A DNA stretch of 64,000 bases. It comes from Nymphaea colorata. Lineage: Eukaryota; Streptophyta; Magnoliopsida; Nymphaeales; Nymphaeaceae. Below, in pieces: positions 23,541-36,300 of the stretch. The notes beneath the pieces were generated by a model. That model was not told the origin of the DNA and did not search any database. It worked only from the letters and a program-made list of their open reading frames with translations. The translations under genes were made by a program, and so were the position numbers. The DNA is taken from positions 23,094,742 through 23,158,741 of the forward strand of contig NC_045141.1 of NCBI RefSeq assembly GCF_008831285.2, given 5' to 3'. How positions within the stretch are numbered: position 1 is the stretch's first letter; each line of letters opens with the position of its first letter.

Positions 23541-24600
23541 AGAGTACAGGTGAAGGGGGGAGGCAGATTCACGAAACACCTGCATATTGTTCGCAAAGCC
23601 AAATGGCCCCATGCAATTCCTTCCTCCAAATCTTGTGCACTTTCTCACCAACTTTTTCATCACACGAATACGTATGTTGTTTTTTTGTATGGCTGTGAAT
23701 TTCAAACGACCCTGCAGCAGGCATCCGGCCATCGTCCCCTTATGAAGCTGCCAGAGAATCATCTCCCTAGTTTCACGACCATGGAGCATTTAAAGAATAT
23801 GTGAATCTATTGTTTCCATCTGCGCATTACAAATAAACCACTCCTCGGCAATGGCAATGCCTATCGATTTCAGTACTGGGGAGGAAGTCTTCCACTAAAA
23901 TCGATATAGACAAACCGATTTGCCCAAGAAACAGATTCTGTAATCCAACTCGCCTTCTCTAAACTTTTGCTACAAGGTCACCACACCACTTCACCAAATA
24001 CTGTATGGACAAGTTGTCCACTGATCACCATGTCAATCAACATGAGCGTGTTCCTCCCAAACAAAAGATAACAAAAGCATTCTTATCTAAAAACGGTTTT
24101 AGTTTGTCCAGAGACTTTGCTTCCCAAATTAGGCGTCAAATTCCCACCCAGTATAGGAACTGCAACAGCTTGCTGCTCCAAGGTTTTAGCGACCTTGCAG
24201 CAGAGAATTTCCATTACCACCCAAACAAGAAATGGGAAAATTGAGTCTCATTGCCTCAACTCTCTTCTCATCTCCAAGTAGCTTCCAAGTAGAATATTAA
24301 TTATAATACGTCTACTGATGCCAAGGACACACACCTCATGGTTCTGTCCAAACATGTCTCTCCAAACCGCAAATCAATCAGGGCCTTACGAGGGAATGTC
24401 CAAGTCACTGTGTCGTGTGATTTTGCCATATCTAGCTTCAAGCATAAGGAGCCGTTTCTTGGGTCACCTTTTAATCAAAGATGACATTGTCAATAAAGCT
24501 GTCTATAAAGACAACCGGCATTTGCTCCTTTCCATTACCCAAAATCAACTCAATTCATGCGATTGGCAAAAAAATTAGACACAATTTTTCAGAAAAAAAA
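23540..24600 (-). mobile_element. Broken non-LTR retrotransposon (LINE) ORF2 fragment
   Basis: On the minus strand the stretch around 24310-24520 reads in pieces as reverse transcriptase, including KLDMAKSHDTVTW and a downstream RKALIDLRFGETCLDR. These match the LINE pattern KLDMxKAYDxVxW...FLxxxLxxxGFxxxW. Near 24220 FPISCLGG resembles the family's FPxxYLGxP. Near 23820, ICNAQMETIDSHIL resembles the zinc-binding zf-RVT segment CxxCxxxxETxDHxxxxC. Frames are broken by stops and shifts and both ends are missing, so it is dead. Described only as a relic. Confidence 0.7.
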
Positions 24601-27600
24601 AAAATGAAAGTAACAATTGAGGCGTCCGATCTATCCTTTGTTGTTGGAATGAATGGCAAGAGGGGTCGGGCAGGTGGAAGCATGGCTCCCCCCACTTGAG
24701 AATGTCAAATTATACATCATCCACACCATCACATGCTTCTAAAGACAACGCTTAGTAAAGGCCATTTTACTGGCCGGCGAGGTTGAAGCCACGAACGAGT
24801 ACTATACGGCCACTCCTAAGTAAAGTAATAACATTTTAAAATGTTCGAAATTTTATTAAAGAACAAAGAATAATAAGTGAAAGCACCATCACCATGGCTC
24901 GGTTTCGTATATTAAAGTTGTCAACTTCTCGGGTGCATGACAAGCATAAGAAATGCAACTTGAATTTTTTAGAGCCGGTTGGTGGCGGAACTCATAAATT
25001 TTTTATTATATTTACATATAAAAGACTTGATTAATTTTTATTTTTTTTACATATAAATATCTTTTAAAATTTAGCCTGCCGTGCCATCTCAATATTAATC
25101 AGATGTAGTCTAAACCTAAAATATCTACAAGATTCTCAATCAAGGTGCGTCTAGGAAAAAAGACAAACGATCGCTCATTCTTATCCACAAGACGGCGATC
25201 TAAAAGGGGCTGAGCCTTCACCTACCTTTGTTGTCGCTGCTCATTATTGATCACCTCCACCATCTTCTTCCTACTCTCATTGAAATTCGTATTTGCTCCC
25301 ATTATCTATGAAGGAATAAAAGATACTCCAAGGCGGCCGGTCAACAAAATATCAAATTTAATTTAATAGGAAAGTTGTGTGGAACTTCTAACGAAAAAGA
25401 AAAGGATCCCATTGTAACCTTTCTCGAGCCCCAATTGCCGGTGAATCTGTGTTTGGAGGTATTTTTTCAGGCTCCCTGGTGCTGGGTTCAAGTTCATACT
25501 TCATAGCCACTTTCTGTCCAAATAGATGGGGCTCGGCAGCCTTAATGTACGATTCGCATGGTGTTTCACCTTTTGTGGGTTCTGACCTCAACTCATATTT
25601 TTTCAAGTTTATATGTAAATTTTAAAAAAATTTACTTGTTTTACATTAAAAAATAATATTTAATTATAATTAAAATTTAAAAACTTTAATTAAAAACATA
25701 AAAAAACGCCACAGATTGTCTTATGCGAACTAAAGGGAAAGATTAAAAAACGTCCAAGGCCGATGACTTGTTCAGAAGTGGTTGACTAGACTCTTCTCGT
25801 AAAAGTAGAAAAGTTTTAAAACTAAGGTTTTTTTTGGAAATAATGCATAATATGCGAGTCGATTTTGAAAATTTGGTGAGAGGGGAGCGCTTGTCGAGCC
25901 CTACCGCCTTTCCTCTCTTTATTTTCTGACGAAAACCGAGAGGGTTGAAGAGAGTGAGAAAAAGAGCGGGAGAGGTGAAGAGAGAAAGAGGGAGATCGAG
26001 AGAGAAGAGACGAGGCAGGAAGGGAGCAGACGAGGGATTGAGAGATAGAGGTGAAGAGGGAGGGTGGTGGAGGTAGGTCTTCCGATTTTCATTTCATTCT
26101 TCAATTTTTACATTCCTTCTAAGATTAGAAGTTTGAATCTCTGTCTTGTTAATTTATGATTGAGAATATGGTTCTTATCACTCTTAGGATGAGGTTCTTG
26201 ATGGAGATGGTAATTCTTGACTATAGAGGACTGAATGAATCATACGGTTAGAATATTTGGAGACTTCCTCAATTCAGTTAAGGGTTTGCTTGGACAGGGA
26301 GAAACCGAACAAACTGAGCTTAGAGAAATTGATTTGCAGTATAGTTTAAGAGGGAACATCCTTTTTGGGCTAGCAAGGGGGCTGTGTTACGTATGGTTAG
26401 CCCCTGGAGTGCTTTTCTAGTCATCTGCAGATTGGTAATTCTTGAGGTTTTATCTGAAACTGAGATGTGTATTATTCTACCATTGATAAGTTGAACGGGG
26501 TGAGCTTGAAGGAGAAGTTTGTTTCAGCATACAGTAAGGGAGTTAATATTGTCGTTCTCTTGAGGGGGCTATGGCAGCGTGCAGTCCCTCCTAGAACCTT
26601 ACTTAGAGTTTGTATGTCATTGTAAGGGCTGGAACCTACTTGCATAGTAATGGTTTGTATCTAACTCTCGTTGGGGCTAGATTTTAAGCATTTGGTCTAG
26701 TATGTCGAGTTTCTAATTATACTGTCTAATTGTCAATAGGTGGGCTGGATTGGGAAACCACACCCAAGGAGATGCCTGGGGAACGTACTGAATAGTATTT
26801 CCTTCTTCTGTGAGCAGATTTTAGTATGGTTCATCTAAAGTACATATTCTTGATTGTTTAGTTTGTTAATGCATGGATTTGTTCAAACATGCAACAGACT
26901 GTTAGCATAGCTGAATTTTAATGTTTGGTTATAAGATATTTAATTATTTGATATACAGATCATGAAAGAGATAAATATAGCAAATGGAGCATATTTGACC
27001 CCTTGTTTAACCGTGAATTGTTGAGTTATATGCCAAATATATTTAAAATATTTAGGTGGTCATGGCTATTTGAAGTTGTTTAAAGCATCTGTTAGGATTA
27101 TCTCATTATATTATGTATGATTGAGTTGTTTGATGAAAGAATTAAATTAAGTGTACAAGCAGGGTTGGAATTATGATTTAAAAATGGCTATGTTTACTTG
27201 TTAAGAAATCAGTCATTCGATAATTGAGGCAAAAATTCAGTTAATAGAAGTTGATATATTTGAAAGCAAGTAGTTGTAATGAGAAGACAAATTTATCAGA
27301 ATACTACTAAAATCTTTTAGCAAGTCATGATCTCTGATTCTCTATCATGACTGCTTGCAACAGCTGCCTAAGGATGGTGACCAACGATAGTCTGTCAAGC
27401 GGCGTGTCCTCTTAAGGGGCCGTTTGATGGCCAGAAAAAAATTTCTGGAAAAAAAATTCCAGAAAAAAAATTCTGGAATTGAAGAAACGGAAAAAATTTT
27501 CCATTTTTCCAAAACCCGTTTGTGTCCTGAAAAAAAAAGAGAGGTCACCAGTCGTTGCAAAGAGTGGAACCTTGAGTGGGAGCGAGTCTCTTTTGCGGTA

Positions 27601-27700
27601 ATATAAACAAACTCCAAGAAAGAGATTGATACATGAAAGCTACAAGTCTAATAGCAGTCAACTAAATTTTAAGTGAGTTCAATGGTAAACATTTAAGTTC
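24601..27700. other. Intergenic region between the LINE relic and NAGK
   Basis: Contains AT-rich DNA, a purine-rich block at about 25870-26070, and G/T-rich text at 26130-27320 without a convincing frame. The minus-strand frame at 25388-25606 (72 residues) has mixed composition but no family I recognise. Near 27419-27540 a GGGGCCGTTTGATGG word and a run of TTTCTGG/CCAGAAA repeats recall the ends of hAT-like MITEs, but a clean inverted pair is not visible. Confidence 0.45.
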
Positions 27701-27739
27701 CAAGCGTAAAACAGCTCTAAGAATTATGCTTCAATGCTT

Positions 27740-27749
27740 GTTTATATAG
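27740..27749 (+). promoter_or_regulatory. TATA box of the NAGK gene
   Basis: TTTATATAGA lies about 205 bp upstream of the NAGK ATG in otherwise mixed sequence. A transcription start about 30 bp downstream would give a leader of roughly 175 nt. Confidence 0.55.
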
Positions 27750-27950
27750 AGTGATCTCTCCACTGTCTTTCGATTTATATGATCTGCTGCTTAGTGAGTC
27801 AGCAGGACTCATCACTTGTGTATTTCCCTTTTTCAGCTGAGAAAGAGAGAATTTCCGGAGCGATAGAGTTCCTTAGCGGCTTTGTTCCCCTCAAGAATCG
27901 GCTTCTTCCTCACAAGAACCTCTTGCTCTCTTTGTTCAAGAACCATAGCC

Positions 27951-29054
27951 ATGTTGGCGTCTGTTCCCAAGGCCACCACCTACCTCCCCACATGCCAACA
28001 CTCACCCCTGAAGAAAAGCTTCCTCCCTCCTCGAACTCTCCACCTCCCCACCAACGGCCAGCATCAAACCAGAACCCTCTTCACCACCACCCCTAAATGC
28101 ACCTTCCAGAACCCTAAACCAATTCAGACTGCCGCTGCCGCCGTCACAGCATCTAACACCGTCGCTACCCCTTCCGATGCCGTCGGCGTGTCCACCTTAT
28201 CTTCCCCTCAAGTTCGGGTGGACATCCTCTCCGAGTCGCTCCCTTTCATCCAAAAGTTCCATGGTAAGACCGTCGTCGTCAAGTACGGAGGAGCAGCGAT
28301 GAAGTCGCATGCCCTCCAGCAGGGCGTCGTCCAGGACCTTGTCCTCTTGAGCTGCGTCGGCCTGCGACCGGTCCTCGTCCATGGCGGCGGTCCAGAGATC
28401 AACCAGTGGCTTCAGCGACTCGCAATCGAGCCCCAATTCCTCAACGGCCTCCGAGTCACCGACGCCGCCACCATGGAGATCGTCGAGATGGTTCTCGTCG
28501 GTAAGGTCAACAAGGCCCTTGTTTCCCTCATTAACAAGTCCGGCGGCTCCGCTGTCGGCCTTTCTGGCAAGGACGGCCGCCTTCTCACCGCCCGACCAAA
28601 CCTTGCTGCTACGGGTCTTGGCTTTGTTGGTGACGTTGCTAGCATTAATCCCAAGATCCTCCATGCTCTCATCGAAAATGGCCACATCCCTGTGGTGGCT
28701 TCTGTTGCTGCCGACGAGGCGGGTCAGGCGTACAACATCAATGCCGATACGGTGGCAGGGGAGGTGGCGGCGGCGGTAGGAGCAGAGAAGCTGATATTGC
28801 TGACGGATGTGCCGGGGATCCTGATGGATCGGACAGACCCGGGGACAATAGTGAAGGAGGTAGACCTCAAGGGGGTGAAGCGGCTCATAGAGGAAGGGAA
28901 GGTCTCCGGCGGAATGATACCCAAGGTGAACTGCTGCATCCGTTCGCTGGCTCAAGGGGTGAAGACTGCAAGCATCATCGATGGCCGGCTGCCACACTCT
29001 CTTCTGCTCGAGATCCTCACCGACGAGGGTGCTGGCACCATGATCACAGGCTGA
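27951..29054 (+). CDS. NAGK: N-acetylglutamate kinase, chloroplast (EC 2.7.2.8), intronless
   Basis: Phosphorylates N-acetyl-L-glutamate in arginine synthesis, in the plastid stroma. In plants it is the arginine-sensitive, PII-regulated step. The frame gives 367 residues from the first ATG (GCCATGT context). The open frame extends upstream to 27882 but without an ATG. Residues 1-85 are rich in Ser/Thr/Pro/Ala and poor in acids, a typical transit peptide. The kinase domain starts near 87 ([16 protein letters not shown]). Conserved elements: KYGGAAM (K111), HGGGPEI (144-150), [39 protein letters not shown] (D266) and GGMIPKV (K325), ending in [10 protein letters not shown] like other plant NAGKs. 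Codon third positions are GC-rich, unlike the surrounding DNA. A single exon is usual for plant NAGK as far as I know. Confidence 0.97.
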   Translation: MLASVPKATTYLPTCQHSPLKKSFLPPRTLHLPTNGQHQTRTLFTTTPKCTFQNPKPIQTAAAAVTASNTVATPSDAVGVSTLSSPQVRVDILSESLPFIQKFHGKTVVVKYGGAAMKSHALQQGVVQDLVLLSCVGLRPVLVHGGGPEINQWLQRLAIEPQFLNGLRVTDAATMEIVEMVLVGKVNKALVSLINKSGGSAVGLSGKDGRLLTARPNLAATGLGFVGDVASINPKILHALIENGHIPVVASVAADEAGQAYNINADTVAGEVAAAVGAEKLILLTDVPGILMDRTDPGTIVKEVDLKGVKRLIEEGKVSGGMIPKVNCCIRSLAQGVKTASIIDGRLPHSLLLEILTDEGAGTMITG

Positions 29055-31829
29055 GATTCGTGTCATTTTTTCTTTTTCCTTTTAGCCGTCTGATTCTTTC
29101 TCCCTTTCTCATTTTGCCCATCCTTCTGAGATTTACCTGGTGACTTTTGCCGTATTGCTTTAGGGCAGTCACCACAATCTAGTAAAAGGGAGGAAGATTG
29201 TAATTTCTGTCATAACTGGCTGCCATTGATAAGGTTTAATGGTATTGTACTGTACCTTTATCGTTAGTGGGGATGAGAATGAGCAAATTTGAAGGCAAGG
29301 AGCTTTGGTTTTCTAGCTACTTGGTAATTTTTTTGATGACCTCTGAGATTGCTGATCTTGGTTATTTTAGTTGTGGGAGTACGCTGAAAATTTTCTAGGA
29401 GTTTGTTTCTGTGTGGAGTACCTATCGGTACCTGGCGTGCTGAAGAGGACCCATGAGCAGAAAGGACAATAAGTACTGAAATATCAAAATTTTCCGAATG
29501 TTCAACTCCAGGTTCAGATTCGATTGTAATCCAATTTTGTAGTCAATAAATCAGTTTAACTCTCCATGTAATTTATTCATATTTAGATCTATTTGTCTTT
29601 CTAATAGATTGTATGACATAGAAGGTTCCTCCCCAGACCACAGCCGTCCTCTTTCTCTCGATCTCAACTTCTTTTTCATTTTCTCCTTCACCTTCAGTCA
29701 CCAGTGGTTGACAATTCACCTGGCGATCTTGGCTCATTTACTATTGGTGGTGGGTTTGGGAAGAGCGTATAATAATCGTATGTTCAGAAACACATCAGTG
29801 AGTGTTGCTTTAGTTGGATGCAGTGAGAATGCAAATGTTCACCTTGCTCTTCTTATTGGGCACAGGATGACTTCTGCCTCTAACTAGTTCTTTTTTTCTC
29901 CCATCCCCCCACCCCCTTATTGTCTTGTTTTGTTTATTTGCTCTTACTTTCTTTGCTTATGTTTCTCTTTTGTCATTTTCATCTGTTCTTTTTGTTACAG
30001 TTGTTTGGTGACGCCACTATATTTTGTTATGAACTTTCATTTTTTTTCTCTCTCTCACTCTGGTTTTTTTTTTTTCAAACCATTAGTTGGCTTGTACCTA
30101 TTGATTTATAGACAAATTGACAAAGTATTGCGGTTGCGAATGGGCCAGATTTGGTTTGAGGACTTATAATTTTCTATGCTACTGGATGCGGTCCTGACCT
30201 CACCTAACAATGTATTTAATCATCCCAATTCGACCCATTTGCAAACCCAAGTTGTTTTCCATTTAGCTTGCCGCCTGCTTCCTTTTCTTTTAAATATAAT
30301 GAACCGTCTTAAAAGTTAAGAATTATGGATACAGGCACCTGAAAGTTCAGAATCAGTGAACGTTTTAGACTTCAATTGTTGTTAATACTCGGTCAAGTGC
30401 GTGGCAACTTGTGACTTAGCAAACAGAACTAAGGCCTGCATTTGTTCAGATCGGTCTGGAGTGTTGACAAGAGAGGAGAAAACAAATAACCAACAGCCCT
30501 CTGCTGAGGCCCTTGCATAAGACATCCATTAACAGATCGAGTACGTCATTGCCATGCTAAGCGTTCAAGTTTTATCTTAGCGGGATTTTTAATCCCTTCT
30601 TATGGGGACTCACGTATTTGATTTTCCTCGTACAGGATTCAACTGTTCTGACTACTGCCAGAAAAGGGCCGTCATCATGACATGTTAGAACACGTGAAAG
30701 CTCGTATTTGCCAACATTGTGCTTCTAAGTTTTTTTTCTTTTAAACCTAAAATTATTTTTTTCTTTTTACTTTTCGTGAAAAAGCACATGAATGCCATTT
30801 TCTTCGCAGACCAGGCCAAGATAATGCTTTTGAGAAAGATAGGGTATGAAATTGTGGCCAAGATTATGGTCCCTTAAATGAAAATTTCCCCTTATCTTGT
30901 TGGAACACGGGTTGATGCTACACCATATGAGCTGAACGTACTGTTTGTTTTTTGGTGATCGGTGCATCAGAACTCTGGTTTAAAAGAAAAGATTGATATT
31001 TCACTCAAAAGCAAGCGCAACTCTCTGCCACAATCTTTTCTTAGGTGACCGTACATCACATTTGTGATTCCGCATTTTCTTCCGGCTGCAATAAAAAGCA
31101 AATAAATCGGTGCAATTTGTGGACAAACTTATCATCCGCTAAATTAAGCCCAGGCTTGTTCAAGTGGGGGGTTTCAACTCTAAATTAAGCGACGATTTAA
31201 GACAATAAAACTTGGCAATGATGTTTTTTCCGTTTTCACTACAAAAATAAAAGCTGCCACAGGCTTTTACGTGTTTCGTGATTTAACTCAAGTCTACCTT
31301 TGACGATTGTTAGAAAAAAACAGACAAGCGAGGCGCGTATCTGAAGTATCCATAAATATGAATCCTTTTTCAGAAAATGCTTTATTGTTTAAAATACTTC
31401 CGGGTATGAAGCAAATAGGTGTTAGGCATTGAATATATTCATAAGTCGGTTTTGTGGAAGTCGGGACACATGGGAATGGGCTGTGCTACCCGTTGACTGC
31501 TTTTTTCTTAACTAAAATAGCTAAATGAGAAAGTGTTCTTCTTTTCCATCAGTAGTTATCTTGATGATAATGCAGAGTATGAAATTTTGATTTCATTCTA
31601 GTTTGAGGAGAAATTATGATTCCAGAATCAAACCATCAACGCCCTCTTTTCAGTCTTCTTTCTCTTATTTGACTACTCTAGAACTGTTTTTGTAATTTTA
31701 TTGCAGTTTGTTTGCCTGGCAATTATATGCTTTATTATGTAACATGACATATAGATAAGTTTCGATGTCATAACAGTAAAAGTTCCAAAAGTCCGTTGAC
31801 ATCAAAAAGGGTAAATTATAACAGGTGCC

Positions 31830-31905
31830 ACCATATTGAATGCCTTTGTGGAAGTAAAGATCCTTGGACCATATTGAATGCCTTTGTGGAAGTAAAGATC
31901 CTTGG
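31830..31905. repeat. Perfect 38-bp tandem duplication
   Basis: ACCATATTGAATGCCTTTGT and the following GGAAGTAAAGATCCTTGG occur twice back to back, at 31830 and 31868. The identity indicates a recent event. Confidence 0.95.
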
Positions 31906-32345
31906 ATCGATCCATGGAATTGACATCACCATAGACTATCAGAATGCAAATCTTCTGGAATGAAAAGACACCATTACTGAAAGGGTCTATATCTTTGAAC
32001 TGAGTTCTAAGAATTTGTACACACAAACACATATACAACCAACCAATTATGGAACAGTCAAATAACTCCTTATCTCTGCCGCGAATGCTCAAAAGAAACT
32101 GTTTATCTCTTACGAGCATACATAAGGGGAGATAAAGGGAGTTGTTCCAACCATTACCTCGCCGATGTGTTCATAGTGTTGAAATAAATTCTCTGGATGA
32201 TCACCCTCATCGACCATAAAGTGAGAACATGGAAGCTTGTGAGGACACAATGAAAAACTGGATTATAATTTATATCAAATTTTTTTCCTTTTGTACAAAA
32301 TAACAGGAAGTTGGAATGATTTACCTGGCCGTCTCATGACTATAG

Positions 32346-32371
32346 ACCAGGTCAGATGCAGCTGACCTGGT
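32346..32371. repeat. Perfect 10-bp inverted repeat
   Basis: ACCAGGTCAG (32346-32355) and CTGACCTGGT (32362-32371) flank a 6-nt spacer. No T-run follows and no gene ends nearby, so no function is assigned. Confidence 0.9.
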
Positions 32372-33344
32372 GTGCAAAACCACCAGGCCGACAGACTTCC
32401 TTGTTGGTGTAACATGAGCAACAGAATGACAACTCAGCCAGTGACTATGGATCACGGCATTTTGTACCTGAAACACCAGGCCCTGATCTCACTTCCATCT
32501 ACCATGATCTTGTCATCACATAAAGCATGGCCACCAGGCCTGCAAAATTTCAAGTGAATACATATGCTAAAGACAGAATGGAACCCAATACAAGCTTCAT
32601 TAATTCTATGCCTAGACTTGCATTTACTAGGAGCTAGTTCGTAAGTCCTTTTTCCTTTTTTCCCAAATCGGGCACCAACTACATAACAGAGTAACGTTGA
32701 GCGGCGGCGATCACAGGAAGTTGATTTAGAAGTTGGTCATGGCAATAGGAATAGGCCACTGATATGGATCATAGATTACAGGTTCATGTATCCCATGCCT
32801 TAGCAACTAATATGTATGAAATACCCTCCGTTCCCTCACCTCATGTAGCAAGAAATATCTAATCATGAGATTTAAGGTTCAAGGGCAAGAATCAGCAGGA
32901 AAACAACTACGACACGTGAATTGAAGCTGGCTATCAGCACCTAAGCCACAAACATTTACAAGGGGTTTCTGATGTGATTTTTGCAGCAGTCTTTAGAAAC
33001 AAAACCTCCAAAACATGGTTGTTAAACTGTGAGTTATTTGAATAAGTTCATCTATCAATAATCGTTTAACAAAATGCCATTCATCGATTGCTTAAGGAGC
33101 ATTTCCTAAGTGACGAATGTTACCCCAGTTAAACAGACTAAGTTCACTTTAATCAAATAAACAAAGAGAGTAGTATACCTTAAAGTAAAGAGGAAGCCTG
33201 TAGACTCCACGCCCCTGTCAAGTATGATTCCCCTGTACAACCTCCATATTCGTCAGCTAATTCTGCGATCCAAGATGTGTAACGATAGTCCTCTTCCACT
33301 CTGAAGAACTATCAAACTGAAAGATGGACACTGTGAAAGGGTAA

Positions 33345-36300
33345 TCAAGATTGAATTTGGTTCAATCTGTTGAACCATACAGAATGCAAAATCATGTGGA
33401 AGATGTCATATTTGACAGGTTTGCTGTGCCATAAGAAATGTTTTTGCACTTGCTTAACATTCTTCTGCAGAGCAATGTACCTCCTAAGAGGAATAGCCAT
33501 AAGAATATCCTTCAACTTGGGTATGTCCTTCTCTGCCACAACCACTGAAAATTCACTCCAATTTAAAATGTCATCAAAAGGTAGCACAAAATTGTCTGCT
33601 ATTATCACAGGAACACACTCATTGTAAATTGCCTCAACTATCCTTGGGCTGTTAACCTCATAACCCATAGGGCAAATACAAAACTTGCTTGATTTCATAT
33701 GCTGAACATAGGACATCTGTCTAGAAACTCGATTTGGTAGAGGTCCATAGATTTTCATGTCTTCATCTTTATCAGACCAATACTTTAGAAGTACTGGCCG
33801 TACTCGTCCATGCATGTTTCCTGCAAAGAAAGCAAGGATTGACCGCTGGGATACAGGTCTTCCACCAAGGTATCTGAGGGGTCTCTTTGGAGTGCGGATA
33901 GTGGTTTCCGGGAGTGAGACATCTTTCCCACGAACGAAAAACCCTTCTGACAGATCGGCGTTGCAAAGGGCCTTTATGGTGTTATGACAAAGTTCTTCGT
34001 GTTCCTTCGTAGTGTATGGACCCTAGAGAGAGAGAGAGAAAGAGAGATCCATGAGATGTAAGGAAGATTTGAAAATGTTCAAGCCAAAAGTAGGATCACA
34101 GAGTTTCAGATAGATTGCTGGCAAAATGATGCTTACCCAGTCATGGCAAGCGACAAGAAAGTGATCTGCTCCTCTTGTTCGATTCCAGAACCGGTACTTT
34201 GATGCAATTGTATTCACATAGTCCCTCAGATAGATAGAAAGTGGGCGCATATTGTGCGAATTAGGAACATACAAAGCTAGCTCTAACTGATGAGAGCCAT
34301 AAGGTAAGTAAAACAAGTGTGCCTTCTCTGGGTCCTTCACTACGAATTGTCTGTTCTCCTCCATCAATTTCATAAACCATCCTTCAGATGCATAAATTCC
34401 TTTCAGCTCTGGTGTATGGAAAATTGGTCTCTCTCCATCTGGGTATATGTAAACTTTAAGTATCTTTTCCATGAGCTCATAGCTCCTGAATGTTTAGAAA
34501 TGGAAAAACAGAATGCTGTCATGAGTTTTCATAGAAGAACAGGTGATAAAAGTGGAAAATATACATGCATGCTTTCAGAAAATAGTACATCCCTATCTTT
34601 TGCCAGGTAGGTGACAGGGCCAGAAGTAAACATTCTGCCATATTAGGATGAATCATGTGGAGACAATAAGGAGCAAAGACAGTTCAAAATTCAGTGCAAC
34701 TCAAAAGTAGAGAAAGCACTATGTGGCCATAGTGCAGAACTGGAAATCACTATCAGAAGTGCACTGCCCATATTAGATTGACCACATAGACATTGAATGT
34801 CATCAGAACAATTGTGAGTATGTCCATTTATCGTATTCCAACAATGGACATAGCTGGTTACTATATTTCCTTGCATACATGATCTTCAGGTTCAGTATAG
34901 AATATTGAAGTTTCTAAGTTATTCGCAGTGCAAAAAAATACAAAAAACAGTAGTAGTTGTAGTTCTACTAATGATAATAACGATTAATATAATATAACAA
35001 CCATAATAGTAATACAGAAAAAAGATAATGGAGTGGAAGCCAAAACAGTTCTCACCAATTTTTCCATTTTCCTTTTTCCTTATTTGGTTAGAAGATACTC
35101 TAAAATTTTTTCCCGGCTGTGTAAGCAAAGTGAAGAAAAATAGACCTGCTATTGCCAAATAAATAGAAATTTATGTCTCTCATTTACATTTTAAAGATAC
35201 TGATACTTCCACAATTGCTAATCCTATGGCCCAACAAATTTTCCCATTGGCTAGTGATATTTAACATGTAATTTCTAAAACAAAAAGTTTGACAACACAT
35301 GCTATATTCAGAACATCACTGCACATAGGTAAGTCCATTTCTATTCTTCACTATGTTCTCACTTGCCTTTTTCCTTTGTCACGTGAGCAAATCCACCAAG
35401 CTCCCCGCTGCCATACTATTACATGTTGTGTAGACAATGGTTCTGAACCTAGACAGATTTATGACAAGATTTCGGCTACATAACACAAGCCTCCTTAGTC
35501 CTTACTGGTGTCATACCAACAGATGCACTTGGTACCAGTATGGGTCAGCCAGTTTTTGAGCTTAATTCAATCTATTTTATCTTCCCACCACTGCACCAGA
35601 CATGTAGCCTGAGACTGGCATAACAAATATCCGGTTCTAACTTTGTAACATGCAAATTATTTATGGTGCATGTACTTGCATGCTTCAAATGCGTATATAT
35701 GTTCTATGCCTAGATAGAAGCCCTGTAGGTGCTTAGTTATATTCGACTACATAATAAAGCTTCTTGAACATCCCTAGTAAGCTGGAAAATTTCCATGCTT
35801 TGTACGATGAACTCCACGGAAAACTGATTTCTTATTACAGTGGAACATACTGTTAGCATCTTCCAAGCTCATTATAATGACATAACAGGGATAAGAAATA
35901 TCCACCCATCAAATTCAAGCATGTAAGGAACCTCTCAGCATGCAGCATATTTCCACCAGAAGTAGAGCTCCTAAATACAGGTCCACATATCCACCCCACA
36001 ATTTAGAGCAAACTTAAAACCAAGATGCATATTAAGTAAAAGCATCTCATGGGTGAAACTGTGTAACAGAATTGATCTAGGAAACCATGCCGTCCTCTTC
36101 CAAAATAACTCTGCGACATGGATTATAGAAAATACCTAGCAACCAGGAGTGGAGACAGCGTCAGAGAAGCCTGACCTCTCCTGACATATTGAGAAATCCC
36201 AAAAAACAAATACAAAAAATTGAAAAGGACATTTGATGGTCGCCATATCATAAGATACTATCTCTTATAAAAATTTTACAAAGCACATGGCCCTCCTATA

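Larger units (their letters stand above)
29055..33344. other. NAGK 3' UTR and 4.3-kb intergenic region
   Basis: AATAAA at 29545-29550 is a candidate poly(A) signal for NAGK, about 490 nt past the stop. Beyond it I see T-rich frames (29609-30170) of low complexity and no recognisable protein. Small structures within are listed separately: a 38-bp tandem duplication and a 10-bp-arm palindrome. Confidence 0.5.

Noticed and set aside
22812-23629. Long minus-strand frames upstream of the SNF2 gene
   Set aside because: Serine/leucine/proline translations of CT/GA-rich DNA without any domain; composition artefact.
27419-27540. hAT-like MITE upstream of NAGK
   Set aside because: The GGCCGTTTGATGG word is suggestive, but no matching inverted end was found; the region is a run of TTCTGGAA-type repeats.
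28197-29066. Long open frame on the minus strand across the NAGK gene
   Set aside because: It is the antisense shadow of a GC-rich coding exon; its translation has no domain, while the plus strand is unmistakable NAGK.
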